Part shown: positions 56,525 through 64,000 of the stretch, in pieces | How the letters are laid out: every line of letters starts with the position of its first letter | Numbering within the stretch: the first letter of the stretch is position 1 | Assembly (NCBI GenBank): GCA_963828625.1 | Contig: CAWHEX010000008.1 | Location: 248,001 to 312,000, forward strand | DNA: 64,000 bases | Direction: 5' to 3' | Source of the DNA: PALSA-894 sp963828625 | GTDB taxonomy: Bacteria; Pseudomonadota; Alphaproteobacteria; Rhizobiales; Xanthobacteraceae | Position numbers and translations under genes: made by a program | Notes under the pieces: model-generated | Databases searched by the model: none | What the model saw: the letters and a program-made list of their open reading frames with translations, nothing else | Told to the model about the DNA's origin: nothing

Positions 56525-56797
56525 ATGCCGGACAACGACGCCGAAACGCGTGCGCTTGTAGATTTTGCAGCGCCGGCCGAGCTTTTTCCGTCGAGTGGAC
56601 GCAATGGCCGCCGCCCGGTGAGCTATCGCCGTTTCGCGACCGCGGCCGAGGCGGTGCGCTTCGCGATCGAGGAAATGCCGGCGCCGCTTCTTCTCGGCAC
56701 CTATCTTGAAGTCAACGAGCGGCGCTTCGATGGCGAGGCGATCCGCGGCCTGTACAACAGCGAAGCTTATCCGCTGCAGCGGCTTGCCGCCGAGTAG
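56525..56797 (+). CDS. Conserved hypothetical protein (90 aa)
   Basis: 90 residues. FPSSGRNGRRPVSYRRFATAAEAVRFAIEEMPAPLLLGTYLEVNERRF is a compact segment that I associate with short uncharacterised Rhizobiales proteins. AAGGAG is four bases before the ATG. No function known. Confidence 0.65.
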   Translation: MPDNDAETRALVDFAAPAELFPSSGRNGRRPVSYRRFATAAEAVRFAIEEMPAPLLLGTYLEVNERRFDGEAIRGLYNSEAYPLQRLAAE

Positions 56798-56813
56798 CTC
56801 GAAAGAATCCAAC

Positions 56814-56912
56814 ATGAACGGAGCCGGAGTGGCAGCTCTTCAACTTTACGCAATCTGGGCCCTGGTCTCGGTCGGCGTGGTGGGCGCGTGCCTTGCCTGG
56901 TGGCTGATGTAA
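56814..56912 (+). CDS. 32-residue single-span membrane protein
   Basis: ATG 56814 to TAA 56912. One hydrophobic span covers residues ~6-31 (LYAIWALVSVGVVGACLAWWL) with a short polar N-terminus. It starts 16 bases past the preceding stop, but no strong ribosome site is present, so it may be coupled. Function unknown. Confidence 0.5.
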   Translation: MNGAGVAALQLYAIWALVSVGVVGACLAWWLM

Positions 56913-56956
56913 GGCCTGCCGCGGCGCGGCGGACGGTTGATCAGAAGGTGTGAACG

Positions 56957-57184
56957 ATGCGCATTTATATTTTCAAATCCGAGAAGAACAATCTGCAGGC
57001 GTTTGCCAACGATCCGGGCGGCGGCAAGCTGCCGAAGCAGCACGGGCCTTGGACGGTGATCGGCATCGTCGCGCCCGGCAACAATCCGCCGCACAACATC
57101 TCGCGCGTCACGGTCGAGAAAGCGATCGAGACCGAAGGCTTCCAGCTCTGGCGCATGTCGCAGGGCGCGAAGGAAACGACGTAG
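56957..57184 (+). CDS. Conserved hypothetical protein (75 aa)
   Basis: 75 residues: MRIYIFKSEKNNLQAFANDP, then PWTVIGIVAPGNNPPHNISRVTVEKAIETEGFQLWRM. Small, soluble and probably alpha/beta. AGAAGGTG lies before the ATG. I recall similar hypotheticals in Bradyrhizobium. Confidence 0.7.
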   Translation: MRIYIFKSEKNNLQAFANDPGGGKLPKQHGPWTVIGIVAPGNNPPHNISRVTVEKAIETEGFQLWRMSQGAKETT

Positions 57185-57345
57185 ACACGACGGCGCCATG
57201 CTGTGCGTCGAGGTTGGACGCATACGCGACGGTGAGCCGCAAGCGCCGATCGGCGGCCGTGCGCTTTTTTGGTTTCGCCCGCGCCGCGTTCCATGTTTCA
57301 ATTCCCGCAATCGACATCAAGAACACGGGAATTGGGGACGAGACG

Positions 57346-58312
57346 ATGGGACGTCTGCTGATCGGATGCACGCTCGCCTTGGCGATCGCCAGCACGGGCG
57401 CGAGCGCACAGAACTATCCGGCGCGACCCGTCACCCTGATCGTGCCGTTCGCGGCTGGTGGACCCGCCGACATCACCGGGCGCGTCGTTGCGGAACAGCT
57501 TTCCCGGCGGCTCGGCCAGCAGTTCATCGTCGAGAACGTTGTCGGCGCCGGCGGCACCACCGGCGTGACGCGCGGCGCGCGCGCGGCGCCCGACGGCTAC
57601 ACACTGACCCTCGGCCACATGGGCACGCACGCCGCCGCAGTCTCGCAGTATCCGAACCTTGCCTACAAGCCGGAGACGGATTTCGAGCCGATCGGGCTCG
57701 TCGCCGAATACCCGGTCGTGCTCGTCACGCGAAAGGATTTTCCCGGCGAACACGCTGCGCGAGTTTGCCGCCTACGCGAAGGAAAACGAAGCGAAGCTGA
57801 ACATGGCGCATGCGGGCATCGGTTCGGTGTCGCACACCGGCTGCCTGCTGCTGAACGCCGCGATCGGGATCAAGCCGACGCTGGTGCCGTTCACCGGCAC
57901 CGCGCCCGCCATGAACGCGATCCTCGCGGGCCAGGTGGACTATGTGTGCGACCCGATCTCGGGACCGCTCGGCCACATCCGCGCCGGCACGGTGAAAGGG
58001 CTGGCGATCGCCAGTGCCAAGCGCCACCCGGCGCTGCCCGATCTCCCCACCGCCACGGAGGGAGGAATGCCGGCCTTTGCGGCTTCGCCGTTCTACGGCG
58101 TCTTCGCACCGAAGGGCACGCCCTCGGATGTCGTCGACCGGCTGGTGGAAGCGCTGAATGCCGGGCTCGACGAGGAGGCTGTGCGCAAGCGGTTCACCGA
58201 TCTCGGCGCCGATGTGCCCGAGAAGGAGAGACGCGGTCCGAGCGCGCTTGCCGCCTTGGTGAAAAGCGAGATCGCGCGGCTGACGCCGATCCTGCAGGCG
58301 TCGGGGAAGTAG
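57346..58312 (+). CDS. Tripartite tricarboxylate transporter substrate-binding protein (TctC/Bug type), one frameshift
   Basis: Starts ATG 57346 with a signal peptide (LLIGCTLALAIASTGASA). YPARPVTLIVPFAAGGPADITGRVV and VENVVGAGGTTGVTRGARAAPDGYTL are the family landmarks. The frame shifts near 57743 (an extra C in TTTTCCCGG) and goes on with ANTLREFAAYAKENEAKLN. It ends with VKSEIARLTPILQASGK. Joined ~321 residues. It binds a carboxylate or other solute in the periplasm; TctA/TctB are not nearby, as is common for this family. Confidence 0.83.
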
Positions 58313-58335
58313 AGGGCGGGGCGCGGCGTCGCGCG

Positions 58336-59424
58336 CTACCCTTCGAGTCCCTCGGTGCCGGTGATTTCGATCCCGAAGCCGCCGAGCCCGACATAAGTAC
58401 GCTCGCTCGATGACAGGAGCCGGATCGAGCGCACGCCGAGATCCTTCAGGATCTGCGCGCCGAGCCCGACCTCGCGCCATTGATGCGTGCGCGCGGCTTC
58501 GGCCGCCGTCTCGCCGTCCTGCGGCAATGCCTGGGTCGGCACGCCCGCGGTGCCGTCGCGCAGCACCACGATCACGCCGCGCCCCGCTTGCTTGAAGCGC
58601 GCGAGCGCCGCGTTGACGCTTTTCGCGCCGCCGAACACGTCTGTGATGATGTTGGCGCGATGCAGCCGCGTCGGCATGTCCGCGCCGTCGCCGATGCGGC
58701 CGTGCACCAGCGCCATGTGGTGCACCTTGTCGAACGGCGTCACGTAGGCGTAGCCCTTAAGCGTGCCGATCGCGGTGTCGACCGTGAACTCGGCGACACG
58801 CTCGACCAGCTTCTCGCGCGCCTGCCGGTAGGCGATCAGTTCATCGACCGAGATCTGCTTGAGCTTGTGCTTCTCCGCGAAGGCCTTGATCTGCAGCCCG
58901 CGCATCACCGTGCCGTCGTCATTGACAAGCTCGCAGATGACGCCAACCGGTTCGAGATTTCCCAAGCGGCAGAGATCGATCGCCGCTTCGGTGTGCCCGG
59001 AGCGCATCAGCACGCCGCCGTCTTTGGCGATCAACGGAAACACATGGCCCGGGCGCACGAAGTCGGCCGCCCCCGCATTATTATTGGCGAGATTGCGCAC
59101 CGTGGCGGTGCGATCGTCGGCCGAGATGCCGGTCGTGGTGCCGTGCTTGTAGTCGATCGAGACGGTGAACGCGGTGCCGTGCGGCGCGTCGTTATCGGCG
59201 ACCATCGGGGCAAGGCGCAGCCGCTGCGCGGTCTCGGTGGTGATCGGCGTGCAGACGATGCCGGCGGTGTTGCGGATGATGAACGCCATTTTCTCGGGCG
59301 TTGCATGCACTGCCGCCATCACGAGGTCGCCCTCGTTCTCGCGGTCGTCGTCGTCGGTCACGACGACGATCTCGCCGCGCGCGAAGGCTTCGACGGCTTG
59401 CGTGACGCGTTCCTGATCGGTCAT
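58336..59424 (-). CDS. ribB: 3,4-dihydroxy-2-butanone 4-phosphate synthase with degenerate GTP-cyclohydrolase II half
   Basis: 362 residues from ATG 59424. The RibB half (~1-205) has GEIVVVTDDDDRENEGDLVMAA and RSGHTEAAIDLCRLG, the DHBP-synthase signature. The RibA-like half (~210-362) opens TAIGTLKGYAYVTPFDKVHHMALVHG, but the three zinc cysteines of true RibA (normally in an ECLTGD...CDCG region) are all absent. So only the first activity is expected (RibBX type). Its ATG overlaps the aroC stop (ATGA). Confidence 0.9.
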   Translation of the reverse strand: MTDQERVTQAVEAFARGEIVVVTDDDDRENEGDLVMAAVHATPEKMAFIIRNTAGIVCTPITTETAQRLRLAPMVADNDAPHGTAFTVSIDYKHGTTTGISADDRTATVRNLANNNAGAADFVRPGHVFPLIAKDGGVLMRSGHTEAAIDLCRLGNLEPVGVICELVNDDGTVMRGLQIKAFAEKHKLKQISVDELIAYRQAREKLVERVAEFTVDTAIGTLKGYAYVTPFDKVHHMALVHGRIGDGADMPTRLHRANIITDVFGGAKSVNAALARFKQAGRGVIVVLRDGTAGVPTQALPQDGETAAEAARTHQWREVGLGAQILKDLGVRSIRLLSSSERTYVGLGGFGIEITGTEGLEG

Positions 59425-60536
59425 GTCTTCTCGAACGGCCATGCGGGCGGCGCGCCCACTTGCGCCCTGTGGCGCAGATAATGATCGGCGAGCACGCACG
59501 CCACCATCGCTTCGCCGATCGGCACGGCGCGGATGCCCACGCAAGGATCGTGGCGGCCCTTGGTGACGATCTCGGTCTCGTTGCCGTAGCGGTCGACGGT
59601 CTTGCGCGGCGAGAGGATCGAGGAGGTCGGCTTCACGGCGAAGCGCGCGACGATCGACTGCCCGGTGGAGATGCCGCCGAGAATGCCGCCGGCATGGTTC
59701 GCGAGGAAGCGCGGCCTGCCGTCATTGCCCATGCGCATCTCGTCGGCGTTCTCCTCGCCGGTCATCGCCGCGGTCGCAAAGCCGTCACCGATCTCGACGC
59801 CCTTGACGGCATTGATGCTCATCAGCGCGCCGGCAAGGTCCGCATCGAGCTTGCCGTAGACCGGCGCACCAAGGCCCGCCGGGATATTCTCGGCCACGAC
59901 CTCGATCACCGCTCCCACGGAGGAGCCCGACTTGCGGACCTCGTCGAGGAACTTCTCAAACGTCGCCGCTGCGCTTGCGTCCGGCGAAAAGAACGGGTTC
60001 TCGCCGACCTGCGCCCAGTCCCAGCGCGCGCGGTCGATTTTGTGCGGGCCGATCTGGATCAGCGCGCCGCGCACCGTCATGCCGGGCACGATCTTGCGCG
60101 CGATCGCGCCGGCCGCAACGCGCGCCGCGGTTTCGCGCGCGGACTGCCGCCCGCCGCCGCGATAGTCGCGGATGCCGTATTTCGCATCGTAGGCGTAGTC
60201 GGCGTGACTCGGCCGGTAAGTGTCCTTGATTTCAGAATAATCCTTCGAGCGCTGGTCGACGTTCTCGATCATCAGCGCGATCGGGGTGCCGGTCGTGACC
60301 TCGCGGCCGCTCTCGTCCGGGAAGGTGCCGGAGAGGATCTTCACGGTGTCCGGCTCGCGCCGCTGCGTGGTGAAGCGCGACTGGCCAGGGCGGCGCTTGT
60401 CGAGCCAGGGCTGGATGTCTTCGGCCGTCAGCGGAATGTGCGGCGGGCAGCCGTCCACCACGCAGCCGAGCGCGATCCCGTGGCTCTCGCCAAAGGTCGT
60501 GACGCGAAAGAGATGGCCGAACGTGTTGTGGGACAT
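59421..60536 (-). CDS. aroC: Chorismate synthase
   Basis: 371 residues, full length. Turns EPSP into chorismate with reduced FMN. Signature segments GESHGIALGCVVDGCPP near the N-terminus, RDYRGGGRQSARETAARVAAGAIA and ANHAGGILGGISTGQ. Co-transcribed with ribB, so aromatic amino acid and riboflavin synthesis share one message. Confidence 0.96.
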   Translation of the reverse strand: MSHNTFGHLFRVTTFGESHGIALGCVVDGCPPHIPLTAEDIQPWLDKRRPGQSRFTTQRREPDTVKILSGTFPDESGREVTTGTPIALMIENVDQRSKDYSEIKDTYRPSHADYAYDAKYGIRDYRGGGRQSARETAARVAAGAIARKIVPGMTVRGALIQIGPHKIDRARWDWAQVGENPFFSPDASAAATFEKFLDEVRKSGSSVGAVIEVVAENIPAGLGAPVYGKLDADLAGALMSINAVKGVEIGDGFATAAMTGEENADEMRMGNDGRPRFLANHAGGILGGISTGQSIVARFAVKPTSSILSPRKTVDRYGNETEIVTKGRHDPCVGIRAVPIGEAMVACVLADHYLRHRAQVGAPPAWPFEKT

Positions 60537-60898
60537 CGTAAAACCCGTGCGGCAGCGTGGTAGCCCGCGCTCCTGCGGGGGTCAAATTGCCATGCGCGAA
60601 TCGTCGCTTCGCGGCTTGCGGTGGCGCATCGGCGCGCCCGCGTGTGGATTGTTCGGCGGCCTTAGCACACGAAATGAGCAGCGATGATTGAACGCATATT
60701 CACACGCATAAACGTACGTTAATGGGAACCTGAACATGCGTTAAGCTACGGATTTATCAGGGTTTTTTTCCACAGAGTTCATTCCCGGTTCATCGCTTCG
60801 CGACTATCTCTGGGCTTGGGTGAGGGGGCGCGGTGCAGGCAGCATTCTGCCGGCTCACCCTTTCTTTCGGAAAATGCCAAGAGAGCGGGCGCAAGCCA
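60537..60898. promoter_or_regulatory. Divergent region between aroC and the Pls/PosA-type gene
   Basis: 362 bases. The middle (about 60680-60780) is AT-rich and contains ACGTACGT, TGCGTTAAGC and a run of seven T, and should hold the promoter of the synthetase. No convincing sigma-factor pair or known operator could be assigned. No gene seen. Confidence 0.35.
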
Positions 60899-63800
60899 AT
60901 GAATCAACCTGCCGACATCCGCAGCTTGAGCGGCCATCGCGCCGCCGGCGCACCGGTCGTGCCGCTGCGCTCGCCCGAGCAACTCCCGGGTGCGCTGCGC
61001 GGCGTCGTCGAACCGGTCGCATTGCGTTTTGGTCCGCCCAAAGTGGTGACGCGCGAGCACACCAACAACGCCGTGCGGTGGAAGCAGGGCGAGCGGCTCA
61101 ATCACCTGCTTGAGGAAAGCTGCGCCCGTTTCGCCGAGCGTGCCGCCGTCATCACCGATGGCGCGGTGCTCACTTATCGGGATCTCGATTGCCGCGCCAA
61201 TCAAGTGGCCCGTCATCTGATCGATCAGGGCATCGTGCCCGGCGATCGCGTCGGCCTGCTGTTCGACAAGTCGGCCGAAACTTATGTGGCGATGCTGGCG
61301 GTGATGAAGGTCAACGCCGCTTATGTGCCGCTCGACGCCTCGTTTCCCGCCGAACGCCTTCGCTACATCATCAGCGACGCCGAAATCAGCGCCATTGTTT
61401 CGATGGCGAGCTTCGAGGAGCGCCTCGCAACGCTCGAAGTCCGGAAGGTTTTTCTCGACCAGGCAAAGCGCGCGATCGACGCCGAGCCATCCGGTCCGGT
61501 GACCGGCGTTGCCCCGACTTACGATCCGCTCTGCTACATCATCTACACATCCGGCACGACGGGAAATCCGAAGGGCGTTGCCATCGCGCACGCGAGTATC
61601 TGCAATTTCGTGCGCGTGGCGGCGGAGTCGTACGGCTATGAGCCGGGCGACCGCGTCTACCAGGGCATGACGATTGCCTTCGACTTCTCGATCGAGGAAA
61701 TCTGGGTGCCGCTGATGGCCGGTGCGACGCTGGTGCCGGCGCGCCCGGGTCTCGCGCTGATCGGCGACGAACTCGCTGACTTTCTGAGCGAGCACGACGT
61801 CACCGTCATGGCGTGCTGCCCGACGCTGCTTGCGACCATCGAGCGCGATTTGCCGAAACTGCGCATCCTGCTGGTCGGCGGCGAGGCCTGCCCGCAGAAT
61901 CTCGTGGCGCGCTGGTACCGCCCCGGTCGCCGCATCCTGAATTCCTATGGTCCGACCGAAGCAACCGTCACGGCGACACTCACCGAGCTGAAGCCGGACA
62001 AGCCGGTCACTATCGGCATTCCGCTCTCGACCTATTCGATCGTCATCCTCGATCCGGCCGAGGAGAGGGCGCTTGCGCCGGGCGAGCTTGGCGAGATCGG
62101 TATCGCGGGCGTCGGCCTTGCGATCGGCTACATGAATCGCGACGAACTGACCCTCAAGAAGTTCATCCGTGATTTTCTCAACATCCAGAACAATCCCACG
62201 GGACGCATCTACCGCACCGGCGATCTCGGCCGCATCGATGAGAACGGCGAGATCGAGTATCGCGGCCGCATCGACACGCAGGTGAAGATCCGCGGCTACC
62301 GCATCGAACTGAACGAAATCGAGGCGGTGCTGCTCGACCTGCCGCAGATCGCGCAGGCCGCAGTCACGACCTTCGAGCCCGATCCGGGCGTCGTCGAGAT
62401 CGTGGCCTACTACGCCTTCAAGCAGGGCGCTGACCTGCCCATCAACGAGATTTCGCAGGCGCTGCGCAGCAAGCTGCCCGCCTACATGGTGCCTTCCTAT
62501 CTCGAACAGCTCGACGTCATCCCGATGACGCTCAGCAACAAGGCCGACCACAAGAAGCTGCCGAAGCCACAGGTGCCGCGCTTCTCGGCCGGCACGGGCT
62601 ACGTCCCGCCGAAAACCGATAACGAACGGACCCTTGCGTCCGCACTCGCGAACTATCCTCCGGGTGGAGCACGTATCGATCGAAGATCATTTCTTCGACG
62701 ACATGGGCGCGAACTCGCTGCTGATGGCGCGTTTCTGCGCGGTCATCCGCAAGAACCCCGGCATGTCCGGGGTGTCGATGCGCGACATCTATCTCAACCC
62801 GACCATCGCGCTTCTTTCCGCGTACCTCGAGGCATCGCTGGGTGGTTTTGTTGCGACGAAACGCGAGCCGTTCCACGTTCCGTCCAATCTCGCCTACTAC
62901 ACCTGCGGCGCCTTGCAGGCCGCGTTCTACGCGGCTTATGCGCTGCTCGGCATTCTGGTGCTCGATGTCGGCTATCAATGGGCCGCTGCTCCGGACAGCG
63001 TGCTCGAGATTTACGCGCGCAGCGTCGTGTATGCGGCGGGATCGTTCGTCGCCCTGACCGCGATCTCGATCATCGCCAAGTGGGTACTGATCGGCCGCTT
63101 CAAGGCGGGGCAATCGATCCCGATCTGGAGTCTCGCCTATTTCCGCTTCTGGGCGGTGAAGACCCTGATGCGGACCTCGCCGGTGGTGATGTTCATCGGC
63201 ACGCCGATCTACAGCGCCTATCTGCGCCTGATGGGCGCGCGGATCGGCCGCAACGTCGTCATCAATTCGCAATTCCCCCCGATTTGCGCCGACATGATAA
63301 CGATCGGCGACAACACCATCCTGCGCAAGGATTCGATCGTTCTCGGTTATCGCGCGCAGTCGAACTTCATTCACATCGGCCCGGTCGAGATCGGCAGCAA
63401 CGCGTTCGTCGGCGAAGCCAGCGTGATCGACATCGACACCGCGATGGGCGACGGCACGCAACTCGGTCACGCCTCGTCGCTGCAAAGCGGCCAGCGCGTG
63501 CCGGACGGCAAGCGGTTCCACGGCTCGCCCGCGATCGAGACGGCGTCCGACTATTGCCCGATCGAGGCAAGCGCAAGTCGGCTGGTTGCGCACCGCGTGC
63601 TATTCCTCGGTCGGCCTCGCGGCCTTGTTCCTCATCGCCGTGCCGCTGCCGATCCTCGGCTATCATCTCTGGGATCAGCTTACGCCGGCCGTCGCCGACC
63701 CCAGCCTGACCGGCGGCGCCTCGACGCTGTCGCTGCTCGCCATTTCGGCGGCGTGGTTCTTCGGTGCGATCGTTTCGGGGCTCGCCGCGGTCTACGTCAT

Positions 63801-64000
63801 CCCGCGCCTGTGCATGCTGTTCCTCAAGCCCGGCGTCACCTATCCGACGTTCGGCTTCCACTTCCTGATGCAGACTATCATCCTGCGCGTCAGCAACGCC
63901 GAATTCTTCTGCGTGCTGTTCGGCGACTCGTCGTTCATCGTGCGCTACATGCGCTATGTCGGCTGGAACATGAACACGGTCTTCCAGACCGGCTCGAACA
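60899..64000 (+). CDS. Pls/PosA-family nonribosomal peptide synthetase, partial, two frameshifts
   Basis: Starts ATG 60899. Adenylation domain (~60-560): YTSGTTGNPKG (A3, ~216), NSYGPTEATV (A5), YRTGDLG (A7), RIDTQVKIRGYRIELNEIE (A8), NKADHKKL (A10). An extra base near 62651 breaks the frame; removing it restores a carrier domain with FFDDMGANSLLM (phosphopantetheine Ser, ~605). Membrane spans and a hexapeptide-like segment (RIGRNVVINSQF) follow. A second extra base near 63570 breaks it again, and the rest (RTACYSSVGLAALFLIAVPLPIL onward) is open to the window end. This A-T-membrane layout is that of Pls-type poly-amino-acid synthetases. Confidence 0.82.

Overview
This window is chromosomal DNA from a GC-rich alphaproteobacterium. 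It looks like Hyphomicrobiales, near Bradyrhizobium, Rhodopseudomonas or Pseudolabrys. This rests on family recognition, not on a search. Supporting signs are an ArsR-methyltransferase (SahR-type) regulator next to metF-metH, a NadQ-like regulator, a RibB with a degenerate RibA half, an H-NS-like protein of the rhizobial type, Ku/LigD, a Pls/PosA-type synthetase, and three families of short palindromic repeats typical of these genomes. I saw no rRNA, tRNA, CRISPR array, phage or insertion sequence.

Layout. 0.3-6.7 kb: a B3/B4-domain gene running in frame into sahR, then metF and metH (methionine synthesis), with an AT-rich operator before sahR. 6.7-14 kb: a 27-residue membrane protein, an amidase, small membrane proteins, an enolase-superfamily enzyme and a large DUF2339 membrane protein. 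14-19.4 kb: NadQ-like regulator, two hairpin elements, a tyrosine phosphatase-like protein, an HD hydrolase, an H-NS-like protein, Tag and YgfZ. 19.4-26.8 kb: tannase/feruloyl esterase, Nudix, SRAP (HMCES-like), GNAT, an FAD-linked oxidase whose C-terminus is a repeat element, a lone Phd/YefM antitoxin-like protein with its own operators, and Sua5/TsaC. 26.8-32.8 kb: acyl-CoA dehydrogenase, enoyl-CoA hydratase, a VOC dioxygenase, SDR, histone deacetylase-like protein, XseB. 32.8-41 kb: SbmA/BacA-type ABC exporter, SDR, pirin, and the end-joining pair Ku-LigD. 41-47.9 kb: Dxs, a membrane diguanylate cyclase, TlyA, MATE, a TrmA/RumA-type methyltransferase. 47.9-53.5 kb: DUF1194 protein, two overlapping SET-domain genes, hemerythrin, LtrA, FAD amine oxidase. 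53.7-64 kb: an unrecognised 905-residue membrane-anchored protein, three small conserved proteins, a TctC-type binding protein, RibB, AroC, and the first part of a Pls/PosA-family nonribosomal peptide synthetase that runs off the window.

Nine genes are broken by one-base frame changes, about fifteen in all. Most can be repaired by removing one base, and the repaired proteins keep their motifs. I read most of these as sequencing or assembly indels, not true decay, and report each such gene as one span. The most interesting items are the Pls/PosA synthetase with an acidic binding pocket, the unknown 905-residue protein, the overlapping SET pair, the lone antitoxin with its operators, and the repeat-derived elements.
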